NCBI GenBank assembly: GCA_963691705.1
Contig: OY829544.1
Span: 35,175,917 to 35,239,916 of the forward strand
From: Viola odorata
Taxonomy: Eukaryota; Streptophyta; Magnoliopsida; Malpighiales; Violaceae
Length of the DNA stretch: 64,000 nucleotides
Direction: 5' to 3'
Shown: positions 34,801 to 45,973 of the stretch, piece by piece
Layout: the number at the start of each line of letters is the position of its first letter
How positions within the stretch are numbered: the first letter of the stretch is position 1
Notes under the pieces: model-generated
Told to the model about the DNA's origin: nothing
Database searches by the model: none
What the model saw: only the letters and a program-made list of their open reading frames with translations
Program-made: the position numbers and the translations under genes

Positions 34801-35043
34801 CAATTCAGGGAAGCCTCGTCCCTGGGATGGCCCTTTCCTTTGCTCGAGTTGCCAGGAAAAGAAAGAAGCTATGGAAGGGAAAAGATCATCAGGAGGTACA
34901 ACACCCCCCCCCACCCCCCCCCCTCTCACTCTCTCTCCCTCCCTCCCTCTCTCTCCTCTCCTTTCTTCACTTTTAGCTGTGTAGATTCATTAATTTGTTT
35001 GTGTTCTACTTTCACAGATAGACACAGTAGCGACAGTGACTAG
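31825..35043 (+). CDS. Protein phosphatase 2C, plant PP2C 5/12/15-like
   Basis: Nine exons in phase: 31825-32025, 32139-32310, 32790-32943, 33023-33086, 33196-33303, 33926-34051, 34244-34476, 34693-34895 and 35018-35043. They give 428 residues. PP2C metal-binding motifs are visible: FDGHNG (residues 69-74), VGDSRC (about 147-152), SSDGVWDAL (about 244-252) and DDTSC (285-289). These bind the two Mg or Mn ions used to remove phosphate from serine and threonine. The last third is basic, then has two CxxC pairs (C369/C372 and C403/C406), which could hold a zinc ion. The tail is serine- and aspartate-rich. Overall it resembles Arabidopsis At1g47380, At1g09160 and At1g68410, whose substrates I do not know. 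Exon 1 holds LLKRELANERLEKPEILHG, typical of the group. No defect is seen. Confidence 0.93.
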
Positions 35044-38000
35044 CCAGCAATGATCGATTGCTTTGCATTAACAATTGTTTGAGAGTTCAGCGTTAATGGA
35101 AAGAGGTCACCATGATATTATTCCCCTTCAACTTCTCATGGATATCAATCCGTTTTTTGATAACTGGAAGTGTGCATATGGATCTCTACCAATTCCTCCT
35201 GTGCTCCATTTTGAAAAGCTGAGTTAGATTTGCCTGCACTTTGCAAAACTGTTTCTGTATTCAAAATAACTTCCGAGCTTGCCACCCTTGAATGCCCGTG
35301 AATTACTTAAGATAAACTTATCAGTGCATCTCAACTGAACAGCGAACGTGTTTTTCTTTCCAAGTTCACCCCTCTCCAGTTCATAGAGCTAACATTAATT
35401 ATATAGGAAATTTGTGAGTACTCTTCTGCAAATTCTGTCCACATTAGAGAAGTTTGCCTGCTGAATGAATTTGTTCATGTAGCATTTTATTGATTCTTCC
35501 TTTAGTCAAAGCAGGAAGGTGGATTTAGAAGTAGAGTGAATTGCAACTATCTTTTTTTCTCTTCCTAATTTGCTTGAACAAGCTCTATTCTTTTATCAAA
35601 TTAGTGTTTGAATCTTTACCCCCCTTTGTTATGATGAGAAAAGTAGCATATTCTAATTTTGCTTTATCGCTCTTGCGCTACTTGTCGACTTCAAATCGGG
35701 TGTTTTTCTCACCGTGTTGCTTGTATAGTTGGCCTGGTCTTGTGTTATTTGTATCACATTGTTGGGACCATTTTTTTTAAGTTCAGGACTACATGTGCAA
35801 ACTTGTTGGCTGGAGTCAAGTTGCATGTGAGGACTCGGTGTTAACTAATTGGGACTTATCTATGCATGGGTCTCTCTCTTTTTTCAGCAGTTTCCTTTGA
35901 GATTTTTGTGAGGAGGAATAAGCATATTGTTATTCTAACATCGCTTTCATGAGTGGGTTTTTCACCTCAAAAAGCAAAGAGACTCGCAATTCTTCCACTC
36001 TCGAAGAAGGACCGAGTCTTTTTTTGTTTTCTTTAGGTTTGGATCATAAGTATTATTAATCTTAAAGGGTGAATCTTATTACATATATAAGGATCGAACT
36101 TGCGGTGTTTTATTTAAAAAATGAGAATATTAGATTAATAATACCAACACAAGATGAGTTTTCAGATGACACTTAGTTCAATTGGGGCAATTTTTGTGAT
36201 TGACTTGAGGTGAGGGTATTCATTGATTTTCTAAGCCACTGGATCACGCAACAAAGATTTCTGTCAAGGACATCACATAATTTTCTTGCCATCCTGGTTT
36301 GTGGGCCATGAATATGCAAAAAAACAGTGATTGTTATTGTTATACCTTGGAATAGGGTAGGCAGCCAGGCACAGGCACAGGCACTCTCAAATTCTCAATC
36401 ATCGAATTGGTTTGCAGAAATAACTAGATAAAAAGATCCCCTTGTGTCCAAACATTCTTATGCAGAAAAAACATTATCCATCCAAAGTCATTCTTCCGTA
36501 AATCATTCTTCTAGTTTAATAATGTTCAAACGAGATAATTTCTCAACTAAAATAGTTAAAAGTAAAAAATATAATGCTTGAACTAGCTAGGGAAGGTATC
36601 GAAAACACTAATAATTAGTTTTCACTATCTCCATGCATTATCTTTGTGACAATCACGTTGGAACAATACTCGATATTGAAGATGAATAGTTTTTTTATTG
36701 TTATTTGATGTTGAAGATGGATGATTTCTTTAACGTGGTTTTTCTTTTTTCTTTTTTAGACTTAAACTCAAAAGCTGGGATGAAGGTAGATGAATGTCTG
36801 TTTGTGACTGCGATCAACTTTCCCCCATTACAGATCTAGTAAAGAAGCAGAAAGGCTTAACCCTCAGCCAAGTTGCCAAAAGGAACTCTGCATAGGGTAG
36901 TGTAACATTATATCATGAGGAACTAACTTATCACGTGTGAGTGCATGTGTGCTTTGAAAGAGAGCATTTGTCTTGTGTTTTTTCTTCCAAGGACGGATAA
37001 ATCGAGTGGCTAATGGCAAAAGCACAACGGAGAGGAAGTTTCTGTGTGCCGAAGGATATGTTATGTTGTCTTTCTCTTGCCGTCTCTTATCTTTTGTGAG
37101 TATAAACCATGAGTATCCAAAATAAAACGAAGCATATTTTAACGCCAATTCAGTACAAAAAAGGTAAGAATATCCTAATAGGTAACGTTTTCATATAAAA
37201 TAATTAAATCGATAATATATTATTTAAAAAACAAAAGTGTTAATTCATTCACATGCTTTCATTTCTTAAGAAATTATGAAATTTGTTTTTTTATGAGTGG
37301 TTTATAAGTATTAAAAGATGAGTCAGTTCGACTCAAAAAAAATAATGCCTCCATGATTGAGATGTTGACCTTAACAAAATGAACAAAATGAACAAAATTC
37401 TCCCGACTGCAATTAAACAAGATGAAAAAAAGAAAAATTGATATGAGACCTGAGTTTCTTCCTTACTCTTAAATTAGATCATAATTTTAACACCTTATTA
37501 AATAGGCCTAACTTTACATTATGTCGTGTACGCTTACCTCTAACTTAATTGCCGATAGTCAATTAAACCCCGTGTCTCTAACTTTTCAACTAATGAAAAC
37601 TAACGTCGTCAGTTCCCTCTAACTTACACATATTATAAACGACGTCATTTTTACACGATATATTAACTAAGTTAGGAGTAAACGTGCACGACGGAATATA
37701 AAATTAAGAGCCTATTTAGCGAAGGATTAAAATTAGGGTCTGATTTAGAAGTGAGAAAAAAGGTCAAGGTTTGAGATAACTGTTTTCCAAAAAAATTAAG
37801 TAAAATACAACAAAAGTCTAATTAGATAGGTTAAGAGTTCAATTTCTAGTCAGGTCGTGAAAAGTCAGATTTCTAGACTTTAGATTTCTAGTGCAATTAA
37901 GTAAAATGTTCATCCAAATTAATTTTCATTTATCCCTTAGGAAAAACAAAGTCCCCAGATCTAGGAATTATAGAAAAATTTAATTTTTGTTAGATAAAAT

Positions 38001-38656
38001 CAGATAATTATAAAAAAAAATTAGGAAACTTTTTGTAAAAATAGAAAAAAAAACACATTGACCTATATATGATGACACACATCTCCATTATGGTTTTCTT
38101 TTTCACATTTTTACATTTTAAATTTTATTATTTTTATTATTTTTTTAGATATTTTCCTCGTATTTAAAAAATATTTTTGGGATGAGATTAATTAATTAAG
38201 ATTTTTCTCTTTTTTGAGGTTTATTTTCAAATTAGTATTAAGTTTGGTGTTTTTACTATCACTTTGTCTAAAATGACATCGTTTTTTTAATGGAAATGAG
38301 AGAAAAAAATCATGTCAGCTATTTGACGGAATGAAATAGACGGTGTTAGTCTAGTTTATTAGAAAGTGGAGAGTACATGTGAGTAAATGATTAACGGGGG
38401 ATAAATTAGAGGTAAATGTAAGTAACGAAGTAAGAAATTTGGAACCAATTCAGCGAAAGGTTAAAATTAAAGTCTAATTTAGGAATAAAGAAAAATGTCA
38501 TAACTTTTTTTCCCAAAATAAAAATGGCCCACCTTGTCATTACACGTGTGTGTGGGATCTACCATCTTACCTAAGTGTGAAATTTTTTTGGGATACAAGG
38601 ATTCTAAGGTTATTTAAGAAATATTTTACCTAGATAATCATTTTACTTAAAACATA
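35044..38656. other. Intergenic region after PP2C
   Basis: The 3' flank of PP2C gives way to AT-rich DNA. I read both strands and saw no gene. Open frames here are short and low in complexity. Confidence 0.4.
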
Positions 38657-38782
38657 CTCCCTCCGGGGGAAATAAACGTCGTTTTAGGATTTGCTTTTAC
38701 TATTCATTTTACTTGTATTTTTCATGTTAAACCTACTGAATATTGGGATGCGAGGAAGTCATTTAATTTTCCCCAGAGGGAG
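38657..38782. mobile_element. Stowaway MITE
   Basis: 126 bp bounded by TA on both sides. The ends are ctccctccgggggaaataaa on the left and ctccctctggggaaaattaa on the reverse of the right. Confidence 0.85.
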
Positions 38783-39078
38783 TATTAGGAATAAAAAAAT
38801 TACTTTATTTAGTTACACTATGCATGAATCTTGGGAAAAGAAAAAAGCCCTTGTTTAAATATCGTAGGAGTATCATATTTTGTTATTTTTTTTACCAAAA
38901 GTACCCACAAATTATATTATTATATAGTAATATATATTACAATATTTATGTACTATTATATTATTATATAATGTATAAAAATAAATATTCTATAAATGAT
39001 GTTTAATAAATATGTTATGTCATTGTATAATATTGTATATATTATTTAGTATAAATAAATACACAATAATAGCATATA

Positions 39079-39847
39079 CTCCTTCCGTCCTCGATACAAT
39101 GTCGTTCTGGCCTTCGTCGCTGTGTGGGAAAAGAATGTCGTTCTCGGTTTCCCACACAATTCTTCCACAATTTTGACCTTATTGCCCTTGAAAGCGCGCG
39201 AGTCCTCTTCTGCTCTTTTCTGTTTTTTCTTTCTTCCTCTCTTCTTCTTCCCGGCATAGGTTTGGATTGGGTGTGGAGGCGGTGTGATGGCAGATCGGGT
39301 GAGATGGCCGGCGGATGGGTCGGATCAGTGGATGGGTTTGGAGAGGGAGTGTGGCGGAGGAGGCCGGTTGGATCGGATTGTGGTAGTGGTTGAGTGAGGC
39401 TGGGTTTAGGTTTGGGTTTGGGTTCGTCGGATTTGGTGATGGAGTGGTCGGGTAGTCGGGATTTGGTGATGGAGCGACTGGACGAAGGTTGTGGCTGTTT
39501 GGATTTGTGGTGCGGATGGATTGATTTTGGATTTCTTTCAATTTGGCAGATGCTGGATTTTGCAGGTTTTCTTTTAATTTGATTTTTTTGGTGGTTGATT
39601 TTGAATTTCTTTCAATTTGACAGATGCTAAATTTTACAGGTTTTCTTTCAATTTGATTTTTTGGGTGGTTGATTCTGGATTTTTTTTGGTGAGGGAGAGG
39701 ATTGGGAGCGGATCACGGTAGAGGAGATGAGATCAGTGGCATAGACCGTAAATACGTGGATTAATGAGGGGCAAAACCGTAATCTCACGCAGCGTTTTAA
39801 AATGCGTGCCTGAGGCCAGAACGACATTGTTTCGCGGACGTAGGGAG
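39079..39847. mobile_element. Long Stowaway/Tc1-mariner-like non-autonomous element
   Basis: 769 bp bounded by TA. The terminal inverted repeats of about 36 bp share caatgtcgttctggcc. The interior (39240-39540) is unusually G-rich on the plus strand for this AT-rich area and contains repeats of tttggtgatggagnggncg type. No transposase is encoded. Confidence 0.75.
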
Positions 39848-39849
39848 TA

Positions 39850-41637
39850 GTATATAATTATAAAATATACTAACAACGTAAATATATAATATATTAGAAA
39901 ATATTGTATTAAATTATGTGAATATATATTATTATACAATAATTATATTGTCATATTATTATTTATTAATATCACACATATTTTAATTAAAATATAATGT
40001 CTACTTATAAGGGATAGTTTTGTCATAACAATATTGTTCATTTTTCCTTCTCACCTATTTTGGAGGGAATTATTTCCCTTGCATTTTACTTTGTTGAGGG
40101 AAAATAGTTTTTCAAGTCAATTCTAAATTTTTAAAATTTTCTAATTTTATGCATACCAAACAAGAAATTTCTAAAAATTTAGAATTATCTTAACAATAAA
40201 ATTTTAAATTACGTCGGGATAAACTCCCCTCAAACTTTTTTCTCTCGTAAATACATGTGCTTGAGACCAATAAGAGGTCTTCTTTTAGTTACATTAGTTA
40301 ATCCCTAATCCCCTACATCAGAAAATCAAAATTTTAAGAAGTTAGTTCTAACACCAACATTCATATACGCACGATCAAATCATAAAAGATTTTTTTACTC
40401 TTAAATAAAGTCTTGAGTTCAAATTTTAAAAATGAAGCTAGCAAATAATATTGAGAAAGTCATTACTCTTTAAAACTCGACGGTACTTGAATAAAATAAA
40501 ACCAATTTCAATTAGTTAGTCAATTCAATTATTTAGTTACCACAGATTTAAATTTCAATCACTTAATTTTTATTATTAAACATGAATCGGATGAAAACAA
40601 GTTCTTTATCACGAGAATTTACAAAAATATGATGTAGAATATGAGTTGTAAAATCGATAATATTAAAAAAAAAATTATCACCTTACACAGAAATCAAGTA
40701 AGCAAGAAACAAAATTTTAGTTTTATGGTATTTTGAAATGACATAAAAGATTTTGTTTCATAATTATAGCCATACCAACATACCATATAAAAGACACATT
40801 TCTCTCCCCACGACCTGAAATCTTATCTCCACAGAAAAAGACATCACCTCCTTTCTCTTTAGCAACTTATCCATGTCAAATCTGATAAAAAAAACCTCGT
40901 CCATCACATGACCATGATATCATAGCATTTACTACTACTAAACCTGCTTACACAATCTACGAAAATACCTCAAAATACTTCCCAACAATATATATATAGT
41001 ATTATTTTTTGTTTATACTACATTATTCAAAAGATTCTTCTTGGAACAGGAGAGCATTTATCTATCAGGTCAGGACACATTTTGCTTTGACAGAAAGAAA
41101 AAGAAAACTAATAATAATTGGGGAAGGAAAGAGCATATACCCAACCAAAATTGCCTATCAATCCAATTAATCAACCTTTTCTTGGCAAATTTGGATGTTT
41201 GTGGGATACCCATTTTCCATTTCCAAAACCAGAAGAGGCAATAGCTGTTAGATTTTGACATGGACCCACCTAACCCTTTTGATCACACATAATGCTAAAT
41301 ATGTCATCTAACTCTCTCATCTTATTATAGTGCCATACCCACCACACCCTTTTCAAGAATGAATAATGCAATAACAAGATAACTTAGTTAGGGCAAATGA
41401 GTATGTAGCCCGGTAGAGTTTTAAGTTCTAGTTTCTGCTTTACCTGTTATTTTTCCAGAAGATAAACTTAGTTACGGGTTCAATGCACTAAAGACATAAT
41501 AAACCCAACTTCAGATTCACAACTACACTCCTCCTCCTCTCCTCCTCCCTCCTCCTCCCTCTCTGCCCTTTAGACCTAACACTGTCCTAAAAAACAGATC
41601 TTTAGTAGTTTTTTCTGAGCAGAATCCTGAAAAAGTT
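39850..41637. other. Intergenic region before the BKI1-like gene
   Basis: AT-rich, no gene. A CT-rich stretch at 41528-41570 directly before the ATG is a likely 5' leader of the next gene. Confidence 0.45.
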
Positions 41638-42528
41638 ATGGAGACTCAACAGCTTAAAAGCACCATAGAAAAGGCTGGGGAAAGGCCTGAAGAAAAGAAA
41701 TTGAAGAAACAAGAAGGGGTAAATCCTGTCATATCCCCTGCATCACCACCTTCAGCATCTTCCTCTCCATCTCATGAATTCTCATTCACTATCTCTCTCC
41801 ACTCTTCCTCCTCATCCGCACCAGGTACTGATAAGGTCAAATCCTCATTTGCTGTGGATTTAACTCCAGCAGATGAGATTTTCTTCCATGGTCATTTACT
41901 TCCCCTGCATCTCCTATCCCACCTCCCTGTCTCTCCTCGCTCATCCATCAATTCCTTGGACAGCTTCACTCTCCCAATTAAGGAATTGTTAGATGATGAT
42001 GAAAAACCCATCACAGAAAACAACAATTCCAGCAATTCCAGCAATAAAATCAATGACCCGGATGGCGAAAACCGCGACACGAAGGGAAGAAACAGGGGAA
42101 ATAAACCGCCTTTCTCCTTGTTTGGGTGGAGAAAAGGGTTTGAAGAAGAAGATAAGGATAAGAAGAAGAAGCTGAGGTTTGATGTAACTCATGTGCTGAA
42201 GAGATATGTAAGAATGGTTAGGCCATTGTGGTCGTTCAAAGGAAGAAGAGAGAATCTGCAATTCAACAGACAAGCTTATTCATTTTCTGGTAATAATTTG
42301 AGTTGGAGAAATAATAAGAGAGATTTGAGAGGAAGAAGAGGAGAGTACTCTGCTCCTGCATCCATGAGGACATCTCCAACAAATAGTGGCCTTCTTGTTG
42401 CTACTGCAACTGCTACTCTTCCTTCTACAAGTGATAGCACCATGGAGGAGTTACAGGCTGCAATTCAAGCAGCAATTGCTCATTGCAAGAACTCCAGTAA
42501 TCCTGAAGAAGATAAGATCAAATGCTAG
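41638..42528 (+). CDS. BKI1: BRI1 kinase inhibitor 1-like protein
   Basis: Intronless frame of 296 residues. The known Arabidopsis BKI1 is about 337. The N-terminus is rich in serine, proline and charged residues. FSFTISLHSS lies at about residue 48, and DEIFFHGHLLPLHLLSHLP at about 79-97. FSLFGWRKGF is followed by a lysine-rich stretch (KDKKKKLRFDVTHVLKRYVR). In BKI1 this basic region holds the protein at the plasma membrane, and its tyrosine is phosphorylated on brassinosteroid signalling; the matching residue here is Tyr190. The C-terminal STMEELQAAIQAAIAHCK (from about 267) matches the segment that docks on the BRI1 kinase domain. The protein should therefore block BRI1-BAK1 pairing until hormone releases it to the cytosol. 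It looks intact. Confidence 0.9.
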   Translation: METQQLKSTIEKAGERPEEKKLKKQEGVNPVISPASPPSASSSPSHEFSFTISLHSSSSSAPGTDKVKSSFAVDLTPADEIFFHGHLLPLHLLSHLPVSPRSSINSLDSFTLPIKELLDDDEKPITENNNSSNSSNKINDPDGENRDTKGRNRGNKPPFSLFGWRKGFEEEDKDKKKKLRFDVTHVLKRYVRMVRPLWSFKGRRENLQFNRQAYSFSGNNLSWRNNKRDLRGRRGEYSAPASMRTSPTNSGLLVATATATLPSTSDSTMEELQAAIQAAIAHCKNSSNPEEDKIKC

Positions 42529-43049
42529 TATTTCTTAGATTTTTTCCTTCTTCTTCTTTTTTTCAAGTTTTCTGCTATTTAATCTTCTATGATTATTTAT
42601 TGTATACTTACTTGTTTATAATTGGTATATATAGAAGAGTATGATTTTAGTCTCATTTTTAATTACATGGATTCAAGAACTACCTCTACTTCATGTAAAA
42701 AGAACAAACTTTTTTCGCAATTTTCTGTTTTTTCCCAGGAACAGGTAATTTAGCATTCTTAGCTTCATAAAGATCGAAACTTTTGAATGTTAAAGATCCT
42801 AACTCTGTTTCAATCAGTCAGTTTGTTTGTTTGTTTTCCACCTTTTTCTGCAGAAAAAAGAGACCCATATACATAGTTTGTCTGTCACTTTGAAGAATTG
42901 AAAATGATTTGAATTCCCAAATTCCCAACTTGTTTCTTATTTACCAAACTGATGCAAATTTCATTGAACATCCAAGCATTTTAGACATTTACAGGATATT
43001 CAAATTTCAACATCTTGGCTCTATTGTAAATTAGACTATTTTTAGTATT

Positions 43050-43088
<39 letters not shown>

Positions 43089-44209
43089 GATGGAATTGGA
43101 ATATAGACATTCTCATTTATATGCACCTAGGCTACACACCATAGCTATGGAAGATGTAGGCATGCAAATCTAGAATCCCAAGAATCTTAATGGTTATTTA
43201 AGGAAGTAGTTAGTAGGTAGTACTAGGTAGGCCATTACCATACCAACCTACCTGTCATTCTTGAAAGAACTTAGGATACAGTTTTAGATTGCAAGAAGAA
43301 TAAATCTTTTTCTCTCCTCCTTTGTAGTGTCCTAAGAATCAACTCATGACTGGCAATTTTCTGCAAAGTAGATAGGAATAAGAAGAGTTCAAGATCAGGG
43401 CAATCCATTCCAGGCCAGTCCCACAAGAAAACAGAGGAAAAATAGATAAGCAAAGACCAAACATCAATTTTTGATAACAAAATTCAGACTGGTTGGTGGG
43501 CTGACAAGCAAAATTGTCTATCATTTGACTCAAAAGCTGTTGAGTGGGTCTTCTTCTGAGTTGATAGCTTCAGAATTCACAAAAAAGAAACAAGTACTTT
43601 AAGTTTTATAAGTTTTACCAATAAATAATGTGCAAGCAAAAGCAACAATATTTCATAAAGAAATGCATGAGATGAGATGAGATGAGTTTCAATTTATTTT
43701 CAACCATAACTATGAAAATGATGATGACCAAGATACTATGTAATGATGTATGCAATTGACTGAGACTGAGTAGCTCTTTTTCCTTAGAAGTTTTAGTTAA
43801 AATTAATTTTATCTACACCGAATTAGCTCATAATTTAGAAAAATATAAAATGTTTATAGCATTTAATACTATCAAGATTGAATAAATGATCTTTTATGAT
43901 AAGAACCAAGATAACAAAGATATTTTAACAGTACCACATGGACCAATCCCGGGAGCACGAACTAAGATTGATGTGTTTATTGCTTAAATTTCTATCATGC
44001 ACACATCATCTTACTTAAAACGTAAGATTGTTAAATCACTCGTACAAACGAAATAGTATACTATTCTTGAAAGTGCATTTTATTTCTTTTAAAATAAAGA
44101 TAATGTCGAATCATTCGCAAGGAGAACTTTATATTACTTACATGGACTATATAATACTAGCATAATAAGGAGCCCCCACCCATATGAAAGTGCACTTGAC
44201 CCTTTTAGC
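42529..44209. other. 3' flank of the BKI1-like gene and intergenic DNA
   Basis: No second gene seen. It contains a run of 34 T at 43052-43085, which could be a retroposon tail or a slippage tract. Confidence 0.4.
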
Positions 44210-44378
44210 TAGGGGTGTACACGGGCCGGTTCGGGCCGGTTCTTGGGCTAGAACCGGACCGGACCGGAATTAACGGTTCTGGGCCTGGACAGAACCGGAC
44301 CGGACCGGACTCTTACGGTCCGGGCCGGGCCGGTTCTGAATTTTCCGGGTCGGACCGGGCCGGTTCCGGTTCTGACCC

Positions 44379-44414
<36 letters not shown>

Positions 44415-44448
44415 AGGAGGAGTTAAGTTTAGAAGGAAAAAAGAAAGT

Positions 44449-44521
44449 GGGAGCCAAGAGGATTTGAACCTCTCCCCTTTAATATAATAGGTGAGGTGTT
44501 AACCATTAAACCAAATGGAAA
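44449..44521 (-). other. tRNA-like sequence, left copy
   Basis: On the minus strand it has a T-arm with perfect stem (AGAGGTTCAAATCCTCT, including a consensus B box) followed by TGGCTCCC, and an A-box-like TGGTTTAATGGTTA. The 5' end does not pair with the 3' acceptor strand, so it is not a working tRNA gene. It looks tRNA-derived. Confidence 0.5.
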
Positions 44522-44630
44522 CTTTGATATCATTGTGCATATATATATATATATATTTTCGGTTCTACCGGTTCTCGGATTTTAAAGGTTGGAGAATTGG
44601 AACCTTAATTATTTATTGATAATAATTAAT

Positions 44631-45500
44631 AACTATATTATTAATAATTAATGGTCTTATTTTATACATATTAACTATATAAATGACTATTACAATTTAC
44701 AACTATATATTACTAGTATGTGTCATCTTAACTATATAAATGACTATTAAAATTTTATTTCTTAGGTCATATAACATCCTTAGGAAAATTTTGTATTTAA
44801 ATTAACAAATAAAAAGAAAAAAAATGAGAACTTTTAATTGAGTTTAAAAGAAAAAAAGACAAAATGCATAATACATTAGTAATTTAAACATTAATACAAT
44901 TTAAATTAAAAGCACAAAACTCTAAACAATTAGTAAATTTTAATTTTATGACAATTGATAATAATCCCTAAACTATATTATTAATAATTAGTAGTCTTAC
45001 TTTATACACATTAACTATATAAATGGCTATTACAATTTACAATAATATATTACTAATATGTGTCATCTTAACTATATAAATGGCTATTAAATTTTTTTTT
45101 CTTAGGTAATATAACATCCTTAATAAAATTTTGTATTTAAAGTAACAAATAAAAAGAAAAAATGAGGACTTTTAAATTTAATTGAGTTTAAAAGAAAAAA
45201 GAAAAAATGCATAATACATTAGTAATTTAAAAATTAATACAATTTAAATTAAAAGCATAAAACTCTAAACAATGTGTAAATTTTAATTTTATGACAATTG
45301 ATAATAATTAGTAACTATATTATTAATAATTAATGGTCTTAATTTATACATATTAACTATATAAATGATTATTACAATTTACAATAATATATTACTAGTA
45401 TGTGTCATCTTAACTATATAAATGGCTATTAAAATTTTATTTTTTAGTTCATATAACATCCTTAATACAATTTTGTATTTAAAATAACAAATAAAAAGAA
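44631..45500 (+). repeat. AT-rich tandem repeat, about 341 bp, 2.5 units
   Basis: aactatattattaataatta starts units at 44631, 44971 and 45313. Each continues with tatgtgtcatcttaactat and caaataaaaagaaaaa. The third unit is cut short. Confidence 0.85.
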
Positions 45501-45629
45501 AAAAATGAGGATTTTTAATTGAGTTTATAATTATATTACTAGAAAAAATATATACATACATGAGAAATTTTAATATAATTTAGAAGGAAAAAAGAAAGAG
45601 AATGAGTTAAGTTTAGAAAGAAAAAAAAA

Positions 45630-45706
45630 GTGGGAGCCAAGAGGATTTGAACCTCTCTCCTTTAATACAAAAAGTGATGAGTTAACCATTGAACCAAATG
45701 GAAACT
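45630..45706 (-). other. tRNA-like sequence, right copy
   Basis: Second copy of the tRNA-like block in the same orientation, with the same B box and T-stem and a slightly changed anticodon-side region. Its flanks (gagttaagtttagaa on one side, a TA-dinucleotide run on the other) also match the left copy. Confidence 0.5.
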
Positions 45707-45973
45707 TTGATATTATTATACATATATATATATATATTTATATATATATTTATATTTTTTTTATATATATACTTCCGGTTCTACCGGTTCTCCGGGTCGG
45801 TTCCCGGATTTAGAGGGGTGGAGAACCGGACCGAACCGGAAGTTCCGGTCCGGTCCGGTCCGGGTCAAAAAAAAAAAAAAAAAACCCCGGATCGGTCCGG
45901 TCCGGGTCAAAAAAAGGCCGGTTCCGGATCGGTTCCCGGTCCGGGCCGGTTCTTGTACAGCCCTACTTTTAGC

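Larger units (their letters stand above)
44210..45965. mobile_element. Non-autonomous hAT element, 1756 bp, with perfect target duplication
   Basis: The same 8-mer, cttttagc, lies at 44202-44209 and 45966-45973. The ends are inverted: taggggtgtacacgggccgg on the left and tagggctgtacaagaaccgg on the reverse of the right. Both subterminal zones are full of accggaccgg/ccggttc repeats with a T- or A-run. The interior has three AT-rich units of about 341 bp and two direct copies of a tRNA-like block. No transposase is encoded. Confidence 0.92.

Noticed and set aside
39124..39541. Overlapping open frames on both strands
   Set aside because: They fall wholly inside a MITE-like element with G-rich repeats. 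No homology pattern or splice structure is seen.
43052..43085. Run of 34 T as a retroposon tail
   Set aside because: No target duplication or SINE/LINE body could be recognised next to it.
44449..44521. tRNA gene call for the tRNA-like blocks
   Set aside because: The T-arm and box motifs are good, but the 5' acceptor strand does not pair with the 3' end and no clear anticodon arm forms.
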